Source of the DNA: Natrinema longum
GTDB taxonomy: Archaea; Halobacteriota; Halobacteria; Halobacteriales; Natrialbaceae
Direction of reading: 5' to 3'
DNA: 64,000 nucleotides
Assembly: GCF_017352095.1 (NCBI RefSeq)
Contig: NZ_CP071463.1
Coordinates: 1,798,001 to 1,862,000, forward strand
Part shown: in pieces, positions 8,878 to 18,334 of the stretch
Position numbering within the stretch: position 1 is the first letter of the stretch
How the letters are laid out: the number at the start of each line of letters is the position of its first letter
Translations under genes and position numbers: made by a program
Notes under the pieces: generated by a model
The model's database searches: none
Seen by the model: only the letters and a program-made list of their open reading frames with translations
What the model was told of the DNA's origin: nothing

Positions 8878-10185
8878 GTGACGCGTCGCCCGGTTCCGAT
8901 ATCGGCAAACACGTACCGTTCTGTGTTGCTCAAGACCGTCGCCGGCGAAGTGAGGGATCCGACCGTGTCACTGCTGGAAACGAGGGATCGGCTGGCGACC
9001 GTGCGGGCCGTCCTGACGGACGGCCGCAGCGAGATCCTGGCGGCCGTCGCGGCCGGCTGGTTCCTCTCGATCGGCGTTCGACTCGCGTATCCGGTACTCC
9101 TTCCCCATCTGCGGCAGGCCTACGGGCTCGATCTGACGACGGCCGGCTTCCTGTTGACCGCGCTCTGGCTTTGCTATGCACTGGGGCAACTCCCCGGCGG
9201 ATTGCTCGCCGATCGGTTCGGCGAGGGGAACGTCCTCGTCGCGAGTACGGCAATCTCCGCGGTAACGCTCGGGCTCGTCGCCGTCGCCGGCTCCGCACCG
9301 GTAGTGTATCTCGCAACCGCCGCCTTCGGCTTCGGGACGGCGCTGTACGGCGTCGCCCGGTTCACGACGCTGTCCGACATCTATCCCGACAACGACGGCA
9401 CCGCGATCGGCGTGACCATGGCCGCCGGCCAGGCCGGCAACACCCTCCTGCCGCTCGCGGCCGGCGGGATCGCGTCGGCGTTCGCCTGGCAGTACGGCTT
9501 CGGCCTCGCCGTCCCGGCGTTCGCCGTCGTCGCTGTCGGCCTCCGGTTCGTCGTCCCCGAACGCACCTCGAGTGCGGAAAGCGCCGTCGACAGCGTGGGC
9601 CTCGAGACGGTCCGCTACGTCGGCTCGGAACTGCGTCGGCCCGAGATCGTCACCGTGACGGCGATCCAGATCCTGACCTACTGCGTCTGGCAGGCGTTTA
9701 CCGGCTTCTATCCGACCTATCTGATCGAGATCAAGGACGTTCCACAGGGCGTCGCCACCGGCCTGTTCAGCACGTTCTTCGCGATGGGGATCGTCGTCCA
9801 GCCGTTGACCGGCCGGCTCTACGACCGATTCGGCATCCGAACGTCGCTACCGCCCGTCTTGGGCGTCGTCGTGTGCTCGCTAATCGCGCTCCCCTTCCTC
9901 GAGGGGTTCTGGCCGATCGCCGTCGGGACCGTCTTCCTCTCGAGCATTCTCGGCTACGGGACGATCACGCTGCCGTACCTGACCGCGGCGTTTCCGGCGG
10001 ACATGCAGGGGACGGGGCTTGGCTTCCTGCGGACCGTCTACATGACGATCGGCGCGCTCAGTCCGGTGTTGTTCGGCGCGCTCGCGGATCGGGGCTACTT
10101 CGACGAGGCGTATCTCATGCTAGCCGGGTTCGTCGCCGTCGCGGTCGTCCTGACGTGGTGGCTGCCCGACCTGTCCGAGCAGTAA
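8878..10185 (+). CDS. Major facilitator superfamily transporter
   Basis: A 435-residue protein with about 12 membrane segments starting near residue 55 (ILAAVAAGWFLSIG). The MFS loop 2-3 motif appears as GGLLADRFGEGNVLVAS, and a related sequence GRLYDRFGIR occurs at the half-repeat. Substrate unknown. The GTG at 8878 is the upstream limit; the N-terminal 50 residues are hydrophilic, and a later GTG near 8968 would also leave a full transporter, so the start is uncertain. It ends just before a dispersed repeat (10213-10299) shared with the convergent tspO gene. Confidence 0.8.
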   Translation: MTRRPVPISANTYRSVLLKTVAGEVRDPTVSLLETRDRLATVRAVLTDGRSEILAAVAAGWFLSIGVRLAYPVLLPHLRQAYGLDLTTAGFLLTALWLCYALGQLPGGLLADRFGEGNVLVASTAISAVTLGLVAVAGSAPVVYLATAAFGFGTALYGVARFTTLSDIYPDNDGTAIGVTMAAGQAGNTLLPLAAGGIASAFAWQYGFGLAVPAFAVVAVGLRFVVPERTSSAESAVDSVGLETVRYVGSELRRPEIVTVTAIQILTYCVWQAFTGFYPTYLIEIKDVPQGVATGLFSTFFAMGIVVQPLTGRLYDRFGIRTSLPPVLGVVVCSLIALPFLEGFWPIAVGTVFLSSILGYGTITLPYLTAAFPADMQGTGLGFLRTVYMTIGALSPVLFGALADRGYFDEAYLMLAGFVAVAVVLTWWLPDLSEQ

Positions 10186-10212
10186 TCGAGCGCCGACGTG
10201 TGATCGGCGACT

Positions 10213-10299
10213 CTCAGACGGTCTCCTGTCCGTCAGTGCCGAGGGACCGAGAACCGCCCTGCGGTCCCACCGGGTCATCGGGACAGCAAACCGTATCAC
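10213..10299. repeat. Dispersed stem-loop repeat, family A copy 1
   Basis: About 85 bp between convergent genes. Its ends are imperfect inverted repeats (TCAGACGGTCTCCTGTCC at the left; GGGACAGCAAACCGTATCA at the right), with an inner ACCGCCCTGCGGT hairpin core. It matches the reverse complement of 24536-24612 over nearly its full length. The TGA stop of tspO (10296-10298 on this strand) is part of the repeat end. Confidence 0.75.
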
Positions 10300-10796
10300 G
10301 CGTTCAGCCGCCAGAGTTCGAAATTGAGCACGGCCGCAAAGGTCACCCACACGAGATACGGGACCAGCAACGCCGTGGCGCGGCGGTCGACCCGTCGGAA
10401 GGCGAATATCGTGCCGACGACGAGCCCCCAGAGGACGAGGATGATCCCCAGCGCGACGAGCGGGGCCTCGAGCGCGAAGAAGGCGGGCGTCCAGGCGACG
10501 TTGAACAGCATCTGGGCGGCGAACAGCCCAAGCGCGAGGCGGCGGCCGTCGGCCTCGCTGCGCCAGACGAGCCACAGCGCGACGCCCAGTAGGGTAAAGA
10601 GGAGCGTCCAGACGACCGGGAACGCGATCGTGGGCGGGTAGAAGCTCGGCTTCTCGAGGGCGCGGAACCACGGCGTATCCGGCGAGGAAAAGACGCTGGG
10701 CAGCGCGCCGACGAGGTTGACCAACAGGACGAAACCGGCGGCAGTCAGGATCGACCTGCCGTCGGGACGGTTAGCGGTGTTCGTTCGGGTTTCCAT
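10296..10796 (-). CDS. TspO/MBR family protein (tryptophan-rich sensory protein)
   Basis: A 166-residue membrane protein with five predicted helices. Family hallmarks are PWFRALEKPSFYPP (the conserved loop after helix 1), WTLLFTLLGVALWLVW, FNVAWTPAFF and a C-terminal VPYLVWVTFAAVLNFELWRLN. TspO proteins bind tetrapyrroles and act in porphyrin or stress signalling at the membrane. There is a polar N-terminus of about 15 residues. The stop codon falls inside a family A repeat. Intact and of normal length. Confidence 0.93.
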   Translation of the reverse strand: METRTNTANRPDGRSILTAAGFVLLVNLVGALPSVFSSPDTPWFRALEKPSFYPPTIAFPVVWTLLFTLLGVALWLVWRSEADGRRLALGLFAAQMLFNVAWTPAFFALEAPLVALGIILVLWGLVVGTIFAFRRVDRRATALLVPYLVWVTFAAVLNFELWRLNA

Positions 10797-10912
10797 ACGT
10801 TCACTACGTCACCAGCGGGTTTATGCATCGGCCCTCCGCGGTTCGGTGCCGGCAGTCCCCTGCCCGCGAAACCACTTTCACCGCGGTACGGGAACCCTTA
10901 TTCGCGGCGACG

Positions 10913-13387
10913 ATGAACGACGGGGTAATGGCTACGACGGACGAGGACATCGCGTCTATCGAGCATCCGCTCCTCGAGCCCGACTTCTTAGAGCGCCGAC
11001 TCTACCAGCTGAAACTCGCCGGGACGGCCGCGAACCACCACACGCTCGTCTGTCTCCCGACCGGGCTGGGGAAGACGACGGTGAGCCTGCTCGTGACGGC
11101 CCGCCGGCTCGAGGAGGTCGGCGGCAAATCGCTGATGCTCGCGCCGACGAAACCCCTCGTCCAGCAGCACGCGGAGTTCTATCGCGAAGCGTTGCGGATT
11201 CCCGACGAGGAGATCGTCGTCTTTACCGGCGACGTGAGCCCCGACGATCGCGCCGCGATGTGGGAGTCGGCGACGGTCGTACTGGCGACCCCGCAGGTGA
11301 TCGAGAACGACCTCGTCGGGAGTCGGATCTCGCTCGCCGACGTGACCCATCTCACCTTCGACGAGTGTCACCGCGCGACCGGCGACTACGCCTACAACTA
11401 CATCGCCGAGCGCTACCACGCCGACGCCCGACAGCCGCTCGTGACCGGGATGTCGGCCTCCCCCGGCGGCGACGAGGAGGCCATCCTGGACGTCTGTGAG
11501 AACCTCGGAATCGACGAGGTCGAGGTGATGACCGAGGAGGACGCCGACGTCGAGGAGTTCACCCACGACACCGACGTCGAGTGGGAGCGCATCGACCTCC
11601 CCGAGGCGGTCCTCGAGATCCGGGACGCTCTAAACGAGGTCATCACGGAGCGCCTCGAGAAGCTCAAAGAGCTGGGGGTCGCGAGCTCGACCCAGCCCGA
11701 CCAGTCCCAGAAGGATCTCAACAGGATGCGAGCCGAGCTCCAGGAGCTGATCAACAACGACCAGTCGGAGGGGTTCGAGGGAATGTCGATCCACGCCGAA
11801 GTGATGAAACTCCGGCAGGCCGTCACGCTGGTCGAGACCCAGAGCGTCGAGGCGCTCCGGCGGTACTTCGAGCGCCAGCGCAATCAGGCCCGTTCGTCGG
11901 GGGCGTCCAAGGCGAGCCAGCGGATGGTTTCGGATCCACGCGTGCGCGAGGCAATGCGGAAAGCCGAGAGCTTCGACGAGATCCACCCCAAATACAGCAA
12001 AGCCCGCATGCTGCTCGCGGAGACGCTGGGACTCGAGGGTGGCGAACGCGTGATCGTCTTCACGGAATCCCGCGACACGGCGGAGGCGCTGACTGACTTC
12101 CTCTCGGACAGCTTCGACGCGAAACGGTTCGTCGGGCAGGGCGACCGCGAAGGGTCCGACGGGATGACCCAGAACCAGCAACAGGCGGTCTTGGACGAGT
12201 TCCGGGCGGGCGAGTTCGAGGTGCTGGTGTCGACCTCGGTCGCCGAGGAGGGGCTCGACGTGCCGGAGGTCGACCTCGTGCTCTTCTACGAACCCGTGCC
12301 GACGGCGATCCGCTCGATCCAGCGGAAGGGACGGACCGGTCGACAGACCGAGGGCCGCGTCGTCGTCCTCATGGCGGAGGACACCCGCGACGAGGCCTAC
12401 TTCTGGATCTCGCGGCGGCGCGAGAAGGAGATGGAAAACGAACTCCGCGAATTGAAGGGACTGACTCCCGAGATTACCGAGGAACTCGACGATTCCCAGC
12501 AGTCACTGACCGATTTCGAGGGGGGAGACGAGAGCGGAGCGAAAGTAGACGGAGACGAGCAGAAAGCCGACGCCGTCGGCGATTCTTCCAGCGGAAGCGA
12601 GGGGGTTGCAGCGGGGCCGGGACTGCAGGAATTCGGAGAAAACAACTCGGAAACGGGTAGTGATAAGGACATTGGAGACGGGGCGGACGAAATCGACGAG
12701 GACGTCGACACCCCCGAGCCACACGCCGAGGGAGACACCGTGGCGGTCGTCGCCGACCAGCGGGAGATGGACGCGAACATCGCCCGCGAACTCTCGCGAC
12801 GCGAGGCATACGAGGTCAGCCTCGAGACCCTCGACGTCGGCGACTACGTCCTCTCGGACCGGGTCGTCGTCGAACGGAAATCCGTCGCGGACTTCGTGGA
12901 CTCGCTGGTCGGGGGCGACCGGTCGGTCTTCGAACAGGTCGGCGCGATGGCCCGCCACTACTCGCGGCCGATCGTCGTCGTCGAGGGCGAGGGACTGTAC
13001 GAACAGCGGGACGTCCACCCGAACGCGGTCCGGGGAGCGCTCTCGAGTCTGGCCGTCGATTTCGGTGCGAGCGTCCTGCGGACGGACGGCGAAGACGACA
13101 CGACCGAACTGCTTGCGGTGATCGCCGGCCGGGAACAGGAGACCGCCGATCGCGAGGTCTCGGTCCACGGCGAGAAAGGGACCAAGACCTTGAGCGAACA
13201 GCAGGAGTACGTCGTCGCCTCGATCGCCGAAATCGGCCCCGTCACGGCCCGGTCGCTGCTCGAGGAGTTCGGCACCGTCGAGGCGGTGATGATCGCGACG
13301 GAAGACGAGTTACAGGAAGCGGACGGCGTCGGAACGGTAACGGCAGAGCGGATTCGGGAGGTCATCGGGAGCGACTACACGGGCTGA
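10913..13387 (+). CDS. hef: Hef helicase-nuclease (FANCM/XPF family)
   Basis: An 824-residue fork-processing enzyme combining an SF2 helicase and an XPF-type nuclease, used at stalled replication forks and crosslinks. Walker A PTGLGKTT is near residue 50, motif II DECH near 150, the helicase C-terminal domain ends around 510 (QRKGRTGRQ), then an acidic linker of about 90 residues. The ERCC4 nuclease domain spans about 605-700 with the catalytic VERKSVADF, and a helix-hairpin-helix pair is at about 760-820. In-frame ATGs at 10913 and 10928 are both plausible starts; the longer frame back to 10823 looks like upstream sequence. Confidence 0.95.
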   Translation: MNDGVMATTDEDIASIEHPLLEPDFLERRLYQLKLAGTAANHHTLVCLPTGLGKTTVSLLVTARRLEEVGGKSLMLAPTKPLVQQHAEFYREALRIPDEEIVVFTGDVSPDDRAAMWESATVVLATPQVIENDLVGSRISLADVTHLTFDECHRATGDYAYNYIAERYHADARQPLVTGMSASPGGDEEAILDVCENLGIDEVEVMTEEDADVEEFTHDTDVEWERIDLPEAVLEIRDALNEVITERLEKLKELGVASSTQPDQSQKDLNRMRAELQELINNDQSEGFEGMSIHAEVMKLRQAVTLVETQSVEALRRYFERQRNQARSSGASKASQRMVSDPRVREAMRKAESFDEIHPKYSKARMLLAETLGLEGGERVIVFTESRDTAEALTDFLSDSFDAKRFVGQGDREGSDGMTQNQQQAVLDEFRAGEFEVLVSTSVAEEGLDVPEVDLVLFYEPVPTAIRSIQRKGRTGRQTEGRVVVLMAEDTRDEAYFWISRRREKEMENELRELKGLTPEITEELDDSQQSLTDFEGGDESGAKVDGDEQKADAVGDSSSGSEGVAAGPGLQEFGENNSETGSDKDIGDGADEIDEDVDTPEPHAEGDTVAVVADQREMDANIARELSRREAYEVSLETLDVGDYVLSDRVVVERKSVADFVDSLVGGDRSVFEQVGAMARHYSRPIVVVEGEGLYEQRDVHPNAVRGALSSLAVDFGASVLRTDGEDDTTELLAVIAGREQETADREVSVHGEKGTKTLSEQQEYVVASIAEIGPVTARSLLEEFGTVEAVMIATEDELQEADGVGTVTAERIREVIGSDYTG

Positions 13388-13455
13388 CCCGGTGAGCGAT
13401 CGGTCGGGAGCGTCGTCGGCCGTCCGCAGTGGTCTCGGGTGAACGGGCCCACGGC

Positions 13456-14313
13456 TCAGTCGTTCGTTTCGGACGCGATACCCGTCTCGCGGTCGTCCGA
13501 AGCCGGAACGCGATCGTTGTCACCCTCCGCACGGCCGACGAGGCGGTCGGCCGCGAGGACGCTCACAATGGCGAGGGCGATGCCCGCTAGGACGTCGATA
13601 GCCCAGTGGATCCCGAGATACATCGTCGAGAAGACGACACAGCCCGCGACGAACGATGCGATCGCGAACCACCGGGGGTAGTCACTGCGCGATCGCCAGG
13701 CGAACAGGAAGACGACGACGGCCAACGACGTATGGAGCGACGGAAACACGTTCGTGTTCGCCGACACTGCCGCCGTCATTTCCTGTGTCTGCGGGTAGAA
13801 GCTGTACATCAGTCCGTCGACGGACGCGAGGTGGTTACGCGGACCATACACGATAAACAGCGTGTAACAAAGCGTGCCGATCAGGTAGTTCAAGAGATAG
13901 GCGATGAGCAGTTCCTTGAGGTGACGCTGGGACGGCAACAGGAAGTAGAGGATCGGCGCAGTCACCAGCAGGTAGGGAAACCCGAACATGTACATCACCG
14001 AGAAGAACTCCAGGGTCGCCTGGGGGACAAACGCCTGGAGCGACGCCACGAACTCGCCTTCGATACTGTAGATCGCCGCGGTGAGATCCCAATCGAGCGT
14101 CCGAGAGATCCGCAAACTGTGGCCGTGTGTCGCCCGCTTTGCCAGGAAAAACAGTGCCGTTATGCCGAGGTATGGCGCGATTTCGAACAGCCGGTGATCG
14201 AACTCGGTTGCCGTCCGGTCGAGGGTCGATCGGTCGAGACAGGTCGTACAGGTCCCGACGAGGGCGATACAGACGACGAACACCGTAAGCAAGACGACGA
14301 ATCCAAGTGCCAT
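13456..14313 (-). CDS. PAP2-superfamily membrane phosphatase/phosphotransferase
   Basis: A 285-residue integral membrane protein. The active-site motifs of the PAP2/AUR1-like group are visible: VFPSLHTSLAVV (phosphatase motif 2 with its His) and YLGIHWAIDVLAG (motif 3 with the nucleophilic His and following Asp). Motif 1 is degenerate around VYGPRNHL. About six membrane helices, an N-terminal helix from residue 2 and a charged C-terminal tail are seen. It probably acts on lipid phosphates or inositol-type lipids at the membrane; the substrate is unknown. It is convergent with hef, 68 nt away. An AT-rich stretch at 14431-14460 may hold its promoter. Confidence 0.85.
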   Translation of the reverse strand: MALGFVVLLTVFVVCIALVGTCTTCLDRSTLDRTATEFDHRLFEIAPYLGITALFFLAKRATHGHSLRISRTLDWDLTAAIYSIEGEFVASLQAFVPQATLEFFSVMYMFGFPYLLVTAPILYFLLPSQRHLKELLIAYLLNYLIGTLCYTLFIVYGPRNHLASVDGLMYSFYPQTQEMTAAVSANTNVFPSLHTSLAVVVFLFAWRSRSDYPRWFAIASFVAGCVVFSTMYLGIHWAIDVLAGIALAIVSVLAADRLVGRAEGDNDRVPASDDRETGIASETND

Positions 14314-14575
14314 GGGTGGTTGCTCGAGGGACGCGAGTGGTGGTTTGCGGGCGATGGCGCGGAGGGCGAATACCGACGGGTTCGGATCGCCGACGGATGG
14401 AGAGGGCTCCGACTCCGCCCGATGAATTTCGTTCCTCGATATAATATCAACGAATATATGCCTTCTGGTGACCGCGTTTCAGTCACTCAGTTGCCACGAT
14501 CGGAGGGCCGGCAAGGATACCACGGAAGCAACTGGCAGACGGACGCTGATCAGCACACCGAGGTTCCGAGATTCG

Positions 14576-15283
14576 TCACCGGAGCGTCGTCAACGCCTCG
14601 CCGGCCTCGCGAGCCGCCTCGAGACACTCCTTCGCGTAGCGGGGGTCGTCAGTCGCAGCGGCCTTCTCGGCGAATTTTTCGAGGGATCGAACGAGAGCGT
14701 CGTGCGCGGCCTCGAGGTCGCCGTCGCTCGAGTGGAACGAACGGTTCCGATCGGATGCGGACACGGCGGGTTGTGACGGCGTCGGCTGCTCCGGTTTGGC
14801 CGACGACGGACTGGACGACGACTGTGGGTCGGTTGCCGGAGCGGTCGCGTCGGTTCGTGTCTCCTGACGCCGCTGGTCGTCGCGTTGACGGCCCGCCGAG
14901 GGTGCGTCGGTGGCGGCAGCCGTCTCGGATGGGAGCGAACTGGAGTCACCGTCGCCAGTGTCAGTCGTGGCTCCGTTCGTCGGCGCAGGGTCGTCGCCGC
15001 CGGTATCGGCCCCGGTATTCCCGTCTGTTTCCCCCTCTACGGCCGGCTGAGCCTCGAGATCCGTCCCCTGGACGGCGTCGGGGTTCCCGTGACAGCTGGG
15101 ACAGAAGGTGGTTCCGTCCTCCTGAAAGAGGGGGTCACCACAGGTTCCACAGTGAGCGTTGGTCATCGTCGCGCCCTTGAGCAGCAGGTCGCTCATCCGC
15201 TGGGTTGCCTTGCGCTCTTCTTTGTCCTGCTCGTACTTCTCGCGAAGTTTCTCGCGCTCGGCTTCCTTGTCGAAGTCGCTCAT
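14576..15283 (-). CDS. Sjogren/scleroderma autoantigen 1-like zinc protein
   Basis: A 235-residue cytoplasmic protein. The N-terminal part has a charged helix (FDKEAEREKLREKYEQDKEE), then ATQRMSDLLLKGATMTNAHC and a zinc ribbon with CGTC and CPSC. This is the conserved SSSCA1 (p27 autoantigen) domain, common in archaea, function unknown. Residues about 75-180 are a low-complexity region rich in D, T, G and S. The C-terminal 60 residues form a helix pair with ATDDPRYAKECLEAAREAGE. It stands alone between a divergent 260-nt gap and the next gene. Confidence 0.85.
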   Translation of the reverse strand: MSDFDKEAEREKLREKYEQDKEERKATQRMSDLLLKGATMTNAHCGTCGDPLFQEDGTTFCPSCHGNPDAVQGTDLEAQPAVEGETDGNTGADTGGDDPAPTNGATTDTGDGDSSSLPSETAAATDAPSAGRQRDDQRRQETRTDATAPATDPQSSSSPSSAKPEQPTPSQPAVSASDRNRSFHSSDGDLEAAHDALVRSLEKFAEKAAATDDPRYAKECLEAAREAGEALTTLR

Positions 15284-15429
15284 ACTCGTCTAGAGACGGC
15301 GGACCATCGAAAAAGCTGCGAACGAACGGACGCTGGACGCGGCCGTTCCTGCCCGACGGAACCGCTCCCTCGAGTCCCGTCAGCGCGTGAGCGAGCGGCC
15401 GTCGAGCCCGGAACGGTCGCGCCTCGGGA

Positions 15430-15885
15430 CTACTCGAGTGCGGTTTCGACGGCATCGACGGCCGCTTCCGGCGTGTCGACGCTCTCGAAATCCGTTTCGA
15501 GATCAGAGACGTCGTGCGTCTCGAGGCCGACGATGGGCCGATCGTAGATACCGGCGAAGCCGAGTTCCGAGAGCGTTCCGACGCCGCCGGAAAGCGCGAT
15601 CACCGCGTCGCCGTTCAGCGGGACGAGCGCGTTCCGGGCGTGGCCGAGCCCGGTCGCGATGGCGATATCGACGAACTCGTTCGCCGCGTCCCGACGCTCG
15701 CCAGGGAGGATCCCGATCGTGGTTCCACCCTCGCGTTTCGCGCCGCGACAGACCGCTTCCATCGTTCCCCCGCGGCCGCCACAGACGACGACGTGACCGC
15801 GGCGCGCGAGCTCGCGCCCGACCGCTTCCGCGCGGGCTCGCTGTTCGTCCGTGATCCGTCCGCCGCCGATGACGCTGACGCGCAT
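15430..15885 (-). CDS. TIGR00725/LOG-like Rossmann protein
   Basis: A 151-residue protein starting MRVSVIGGGRITDEQ, with GHVVVCGGRGGTMEAVCRGA and a second glycine-rich turn ALSGGVGTLSELGFA. These are the nucleotide-binding signatures of the SLOG/lysine-decarboxylase-like family. The canonical PGGxGTxxE of cytokinin-type LOG enzymes is replaced by SGGVGTLSE, as in the TIGR00725 subgroup, so phosphoribohydrolase activity is possible but unproven. I chose ATG 15885 because the 9 upstream residues add nothing conserved. Confidence 0.85.
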   Translation of the reverse strand: MRVSVIGGGRITDEQRARAEAVGRELARRGHVVVCGGRGGTMEAVCRGAKREGGTTIGILPGERRDAANEFVDIAIATGLGHARNALVPLNGDAVIALSGGVGTLSELGFAGIYDRPIVGLETHDVSDLETDFESVDTPEAAVDAVETALE

Positions 15886-16203
15886 ACACGGGTAGCCGCG
15901 GGCGACGTCCATGATCGGTTCGGTCTCGAGTCACAGTATCGTGGCCACCGAAACGACCGACACACTGACCGCAACGCCGTCATGCGGTCAGGCGTGCAGT
16001 GACGGTCAGTGGCTACGATAGGCTTGCGAGACGAGCCAGTCGTCCGGTTTTCGACGGCTGTCGGCGGTGGTCGGGTCCGGGCCGGGTGTTCCCGTCGAAA
16101 GAGGGGTGTAGTACGACAGTTGTCGATATATTCCTCGTCAAAGTCATACGAAGTCGTAGATTCCGACGGATTTAACGCCCGGGACGGGGAAGCATTACGT
16201 GGT
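15886..16203. other. Divergent intergenic region, 318 nt
   Basis: Lies between the SLOG gene and mdh. It holds a family B stem-loop at 15948-16012 and, near 16165-16180, the TTTAACG-type element that may be the mdh promoter. I see no gene in it. Confidence 0.6.
15948..16012. repeat. Dispersed stem-loop repeat, family B copy 1
   Basis: About 65 bp, largely palindromic: ACACACTGACCGCA pairs with TGCGGTCAGGCGTGC across CGCCGTCA. The outer parts (CCGAAACGACC and GGTCAGTGG) match the ends of the copies at 48945 and 60524. It is the most diverged of the three and the only one in a promoter region rather than at a gene 3' end. Confidence 0.6.
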
Positions 16204-17118
16204 ATGACGAAAGTTAGCGTGGTCGGCGCGGCCGGGACGGTCGGGGCCGCCGCAGGCTACAACATCGCGCTTCGGGACATCGCGGACGAACTCGTCTTCG
16301 TCGACATTCCGGACAAAGAAGACGACACTGTCGGACAGGCCGCCGACACGAACCACGGCGTCGCCTACGACTCGAACACGACGATCCGGCAGGGCGGCTA
16401 CGAGGACACCGCTGGGTCGGACGTCGTCGTCATCACCGCGGGGATCCCGCGCCAGCCGGGCCAGACCCGGATCGATCTGGCCGGGGACAACGCACCGATC
16501 ATGGAGGACATCGGCTCCTCCATCGCCGAACACAACGACGACTTCATCACGGTGACGACGTCGAACCCGGTCGACCTGCTGAACCGCCACCTCTACGAAA
16601 CGGGTGACCGCGCCCGCGAGAAGGTTATCGGCTTCGGCGGCCGACTCGACTCCGCTCGGTTCCGCTACGTCATCTCCCAGCGCTTCGACGCGCCCGTCCA
16701 GAACGTCGACGCGACCATCCTCGGGGAACACGGCGACGCACAGGTCCCCGTCTTCTCGAAGGTGCGCGTCGACGGCCAGGACCTCGAGTTCGACGAAGAC
16801 GAGAAAGACGACCTGCTCTCCGAGCTGCAGACGTCGGCGATGAACGTCATCGAGAAGAAAGGCGCGACCCAGTGGGGGCCGGCGACCGGCGTCGGCCACA
16901 TGGTCGAGGCCATCCTGCGCGATACCGGCGAGGTCCTTCCCGGGAGCGTGAAACTCGAGGGCGAGTTCGGTCACGAGGACACCGCCTTCGGCGTCCCCGT
17001 CAAACTGGGCTCCGACGGGGTCGAGGAGATCGTCGAGTGGGACCTCACCGAATACGAGCGCAATCAACTCGGCGAAGCCGCCGAGAAGCTCTCCGAACAG
17101 TACGACGAGATCGCGTAG
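16204..17118 (+). CDS. mdh: Malate dehydrogenase (LDH-like)
   Basis: Interconverts malate and oxaloacetate with NAD(H) in the citric acid cycle; 304 residues, the length of the tetrameric haloarchaeal enzymes. Seen: NAD-binding [17 protein letters not shown], the catalytic Arg region [17 protein letters not shown], the substrate Asn loop TSNPVDLLN and the proton-relay His in [14 protein letters not shown]. The surface is strongly acidic, as in other halophilic MalDH. ATG 16204 gives the standard N-terminus; the longer frame upstream is not part of the protein. Confidence 0.97.
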   Translation: MTKVSVVGAAGTVGAAAGYNIALRDIADELVFVDIPDKEDDTVGQAADTNHGVAYDSNTTIRQGGYEDTAGSDVVVITAGIPRQPGQTRIDLAGDNAPIMEDIGSSIAEHNDDFITVTTSNPVDLLNRHLYETGDRAREKVIGFGGRLDSARFRYVISQRFDAPVQNVDATILGEHGDAQVPVFSKVRVDGQDLEFDEDEKDDLLSELQTSAMNVIEKKGATQWGPATGVGHMVEAILRDTGEVLPGSVKLEGEFGHEDTAFGVPVKLGSDGVEEIVEWDLTEYERNQLGEAAEKLSEQYDEIA

Positions 17119-17138
17119 CCGACGCCGACCGATCCTGG

Positions 17139-17143
17139 TTTTT
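17139..17143 (+). terminator. T-run after mdh
   Basis: Five T in GATCCTGGTTTTTCTCGG, about 20 nt past the mdh stop in GC-rich DNA; a likely archaeal terminator by position. Confidence 0.35.
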
Positions 17144-17303
17144 CTCGGCCGACCGGAGAGGGCAGTTTCGGTGTCGACGGCGGCGATCGGTCCCGACCGT
17201 TTCCGGACACCCGCCGCGACCGTCCCCAGGCTCGAGTGCGATCTCGACGGACTCGCTGACGCGGCCGAACTGTGACCGTCCGAACGGACAGCGGTAGCTT
17301 CCG

Positions 17304-17726
17304 TTAGCCGTGCGTTTCGAGAAACGACGCGAGGACGGACTCGACGGCCGCCACCTCGCGGTACTCCTCGACGGTCACCGCGTCGTTCCCCCGGATCATA
17401 GCGGAGAGTTCGTGGTCCCCGTCGGGGCGGTAGAGACAGCAGACCGGCGTGTCCAACTCGACGGCGCGTCCGATTTCGTAGCCGACGCCGAGACTGGGCG
17501 TCGTCACCTCGGCCACGACGACGTCGGCCTGCCGGAGCCAGGCGAGGTCCTGATCGTGGATGTCGCCGTCGGTCAGTCCGTCAGCCTGCTCTTTCGCTTC
17601 GACCGCTTCGACTCCGACGTGTTCGGTGAGCACGTCGCCGTGTCCCTCGAGGATCTCGATGAGTGCCGCGTAGCGATCGACGTCCGATCGTCCGCCCCTG
17701 ATGGAGCCGCTGAAGAAGACGTCCAT
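17304..17726 (-). CDS. DNPH1/Rcl-like 2'-deoxynucleoside 5'-phosphate N-hydrolase
   Basis: A 140-residue protein of the nucleoside 2-deoxyribosyltransferase superfamily. It closely follows the DNPH1 (Rcl) pattern: FFSGSIRGGRSDVDRY, VLTEHVG, HDQDLAWLRQADVVVAEVTT, PSLGVGYEIGRAVEL, SAMIRG. The E in GYEIGRA is the catalytic glutamate and the SGSIRGG loop binds the 5'-phosphate. The family hydrolyses deoxynucleoside monophosphates to base and deoxyribose 5-phosphate in nucleotide salvage or sanitation. Cytoplasmic, intact, with a monocistronic appearance. Confidence 0.88.
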   Translation of the reverse strand: MDVFFSGSIRGGRSDVDRYAALIEILEGHGDVLTEHVGVEAVEAKEQADGLTDGDIHDQDLAWLRQADVVVAEVTTPSLGVGYEIGRAVELDTPVCCLYRPDGDHELSAMIRGNDAVTVEEYREVAAVESVLASFLETHG

Positions 17727-17842
17727 GCCGACGCGATAGCCGACAGCGCCGGATGACGATTGTGATGTCCGCTGGAAACCCGCTAGTCAGAGCCGGTTTC
17801 GAGCCCCGACTCCGCACCCGTTCGCATCCGACGCCGCCCCGG

Positions 17843-18088
17843 TTATGGGATCACCTGTTCGCCGTCGTCGTCGTAGATCGTGATCGCGTCGACGGGACAG
17901 GACCGAGCGGCGAACTTCGCGTCGAGTTCCGCGTCGTCGGGAACGTCGCGGACGAAAACGCCGTCTTCGACTTCCTCGCTGTCCGCGAGGATCGCCTTCC
18001 CCTTCGATTTGTCCTTCTCGAAGGCGTCCCACTCCGCGACGCACTGGAACATCCCGATACAGGTGTCCTCGTCGAATTCGACTCTCAT
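17843..18088 (-). CDS. Small single-cluster ferredoxin, probable 3Fe-4S type
   Basis: An 81-residue acidic ferredoxin. Cluster ligands are C10 and C16 in DTCIGMFQC and C64 in SCPVDAI. The position that would carry the second Cys of a CxxCxxC motif is M13, so only three Cys remain; this pattern fits a 3Fe-4S cluster, or a 4Fe-4S with an outside ligand. It is distinct from the plant-type 2Fe-2S ferredoxin that dominates in haloarchaea. Redox partner unknown. It may serve a cytochrome P450 or a reductase, as in similar bacterial proteins. Confidence 0.85.
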   Translation of the reverse strand: MRVEFDEDTCIGMFQCVAEWDAFEKDKSKGKAILADSEEVEDGVFVRDVPDDAELDAKFAARSCPVDAITIYDDDGEQVIP

Positions 18089-18334
18089 ACGCGACGTTCG
18101 GCCGATCGCGGTAAATCGTTAGCGGTTGTCCGTCGCGTGAACTGCCGCTGGACGGACGGGAAAGAGCGGCGAACGCTCCTCCAAGTGCGTCTCAAGTGGG
18201 AAGAACGACTCGGGCGGGAGTCAGCCTTTCTGCCGCAAAGGCGTGGAGTAATGCGCTTCCCACCGATCCCAAAGGTGACTTTCCAGGCTAAATTGATAAT
18301 AATGGTTATACTACCTCAGACTATTAATTATAAT

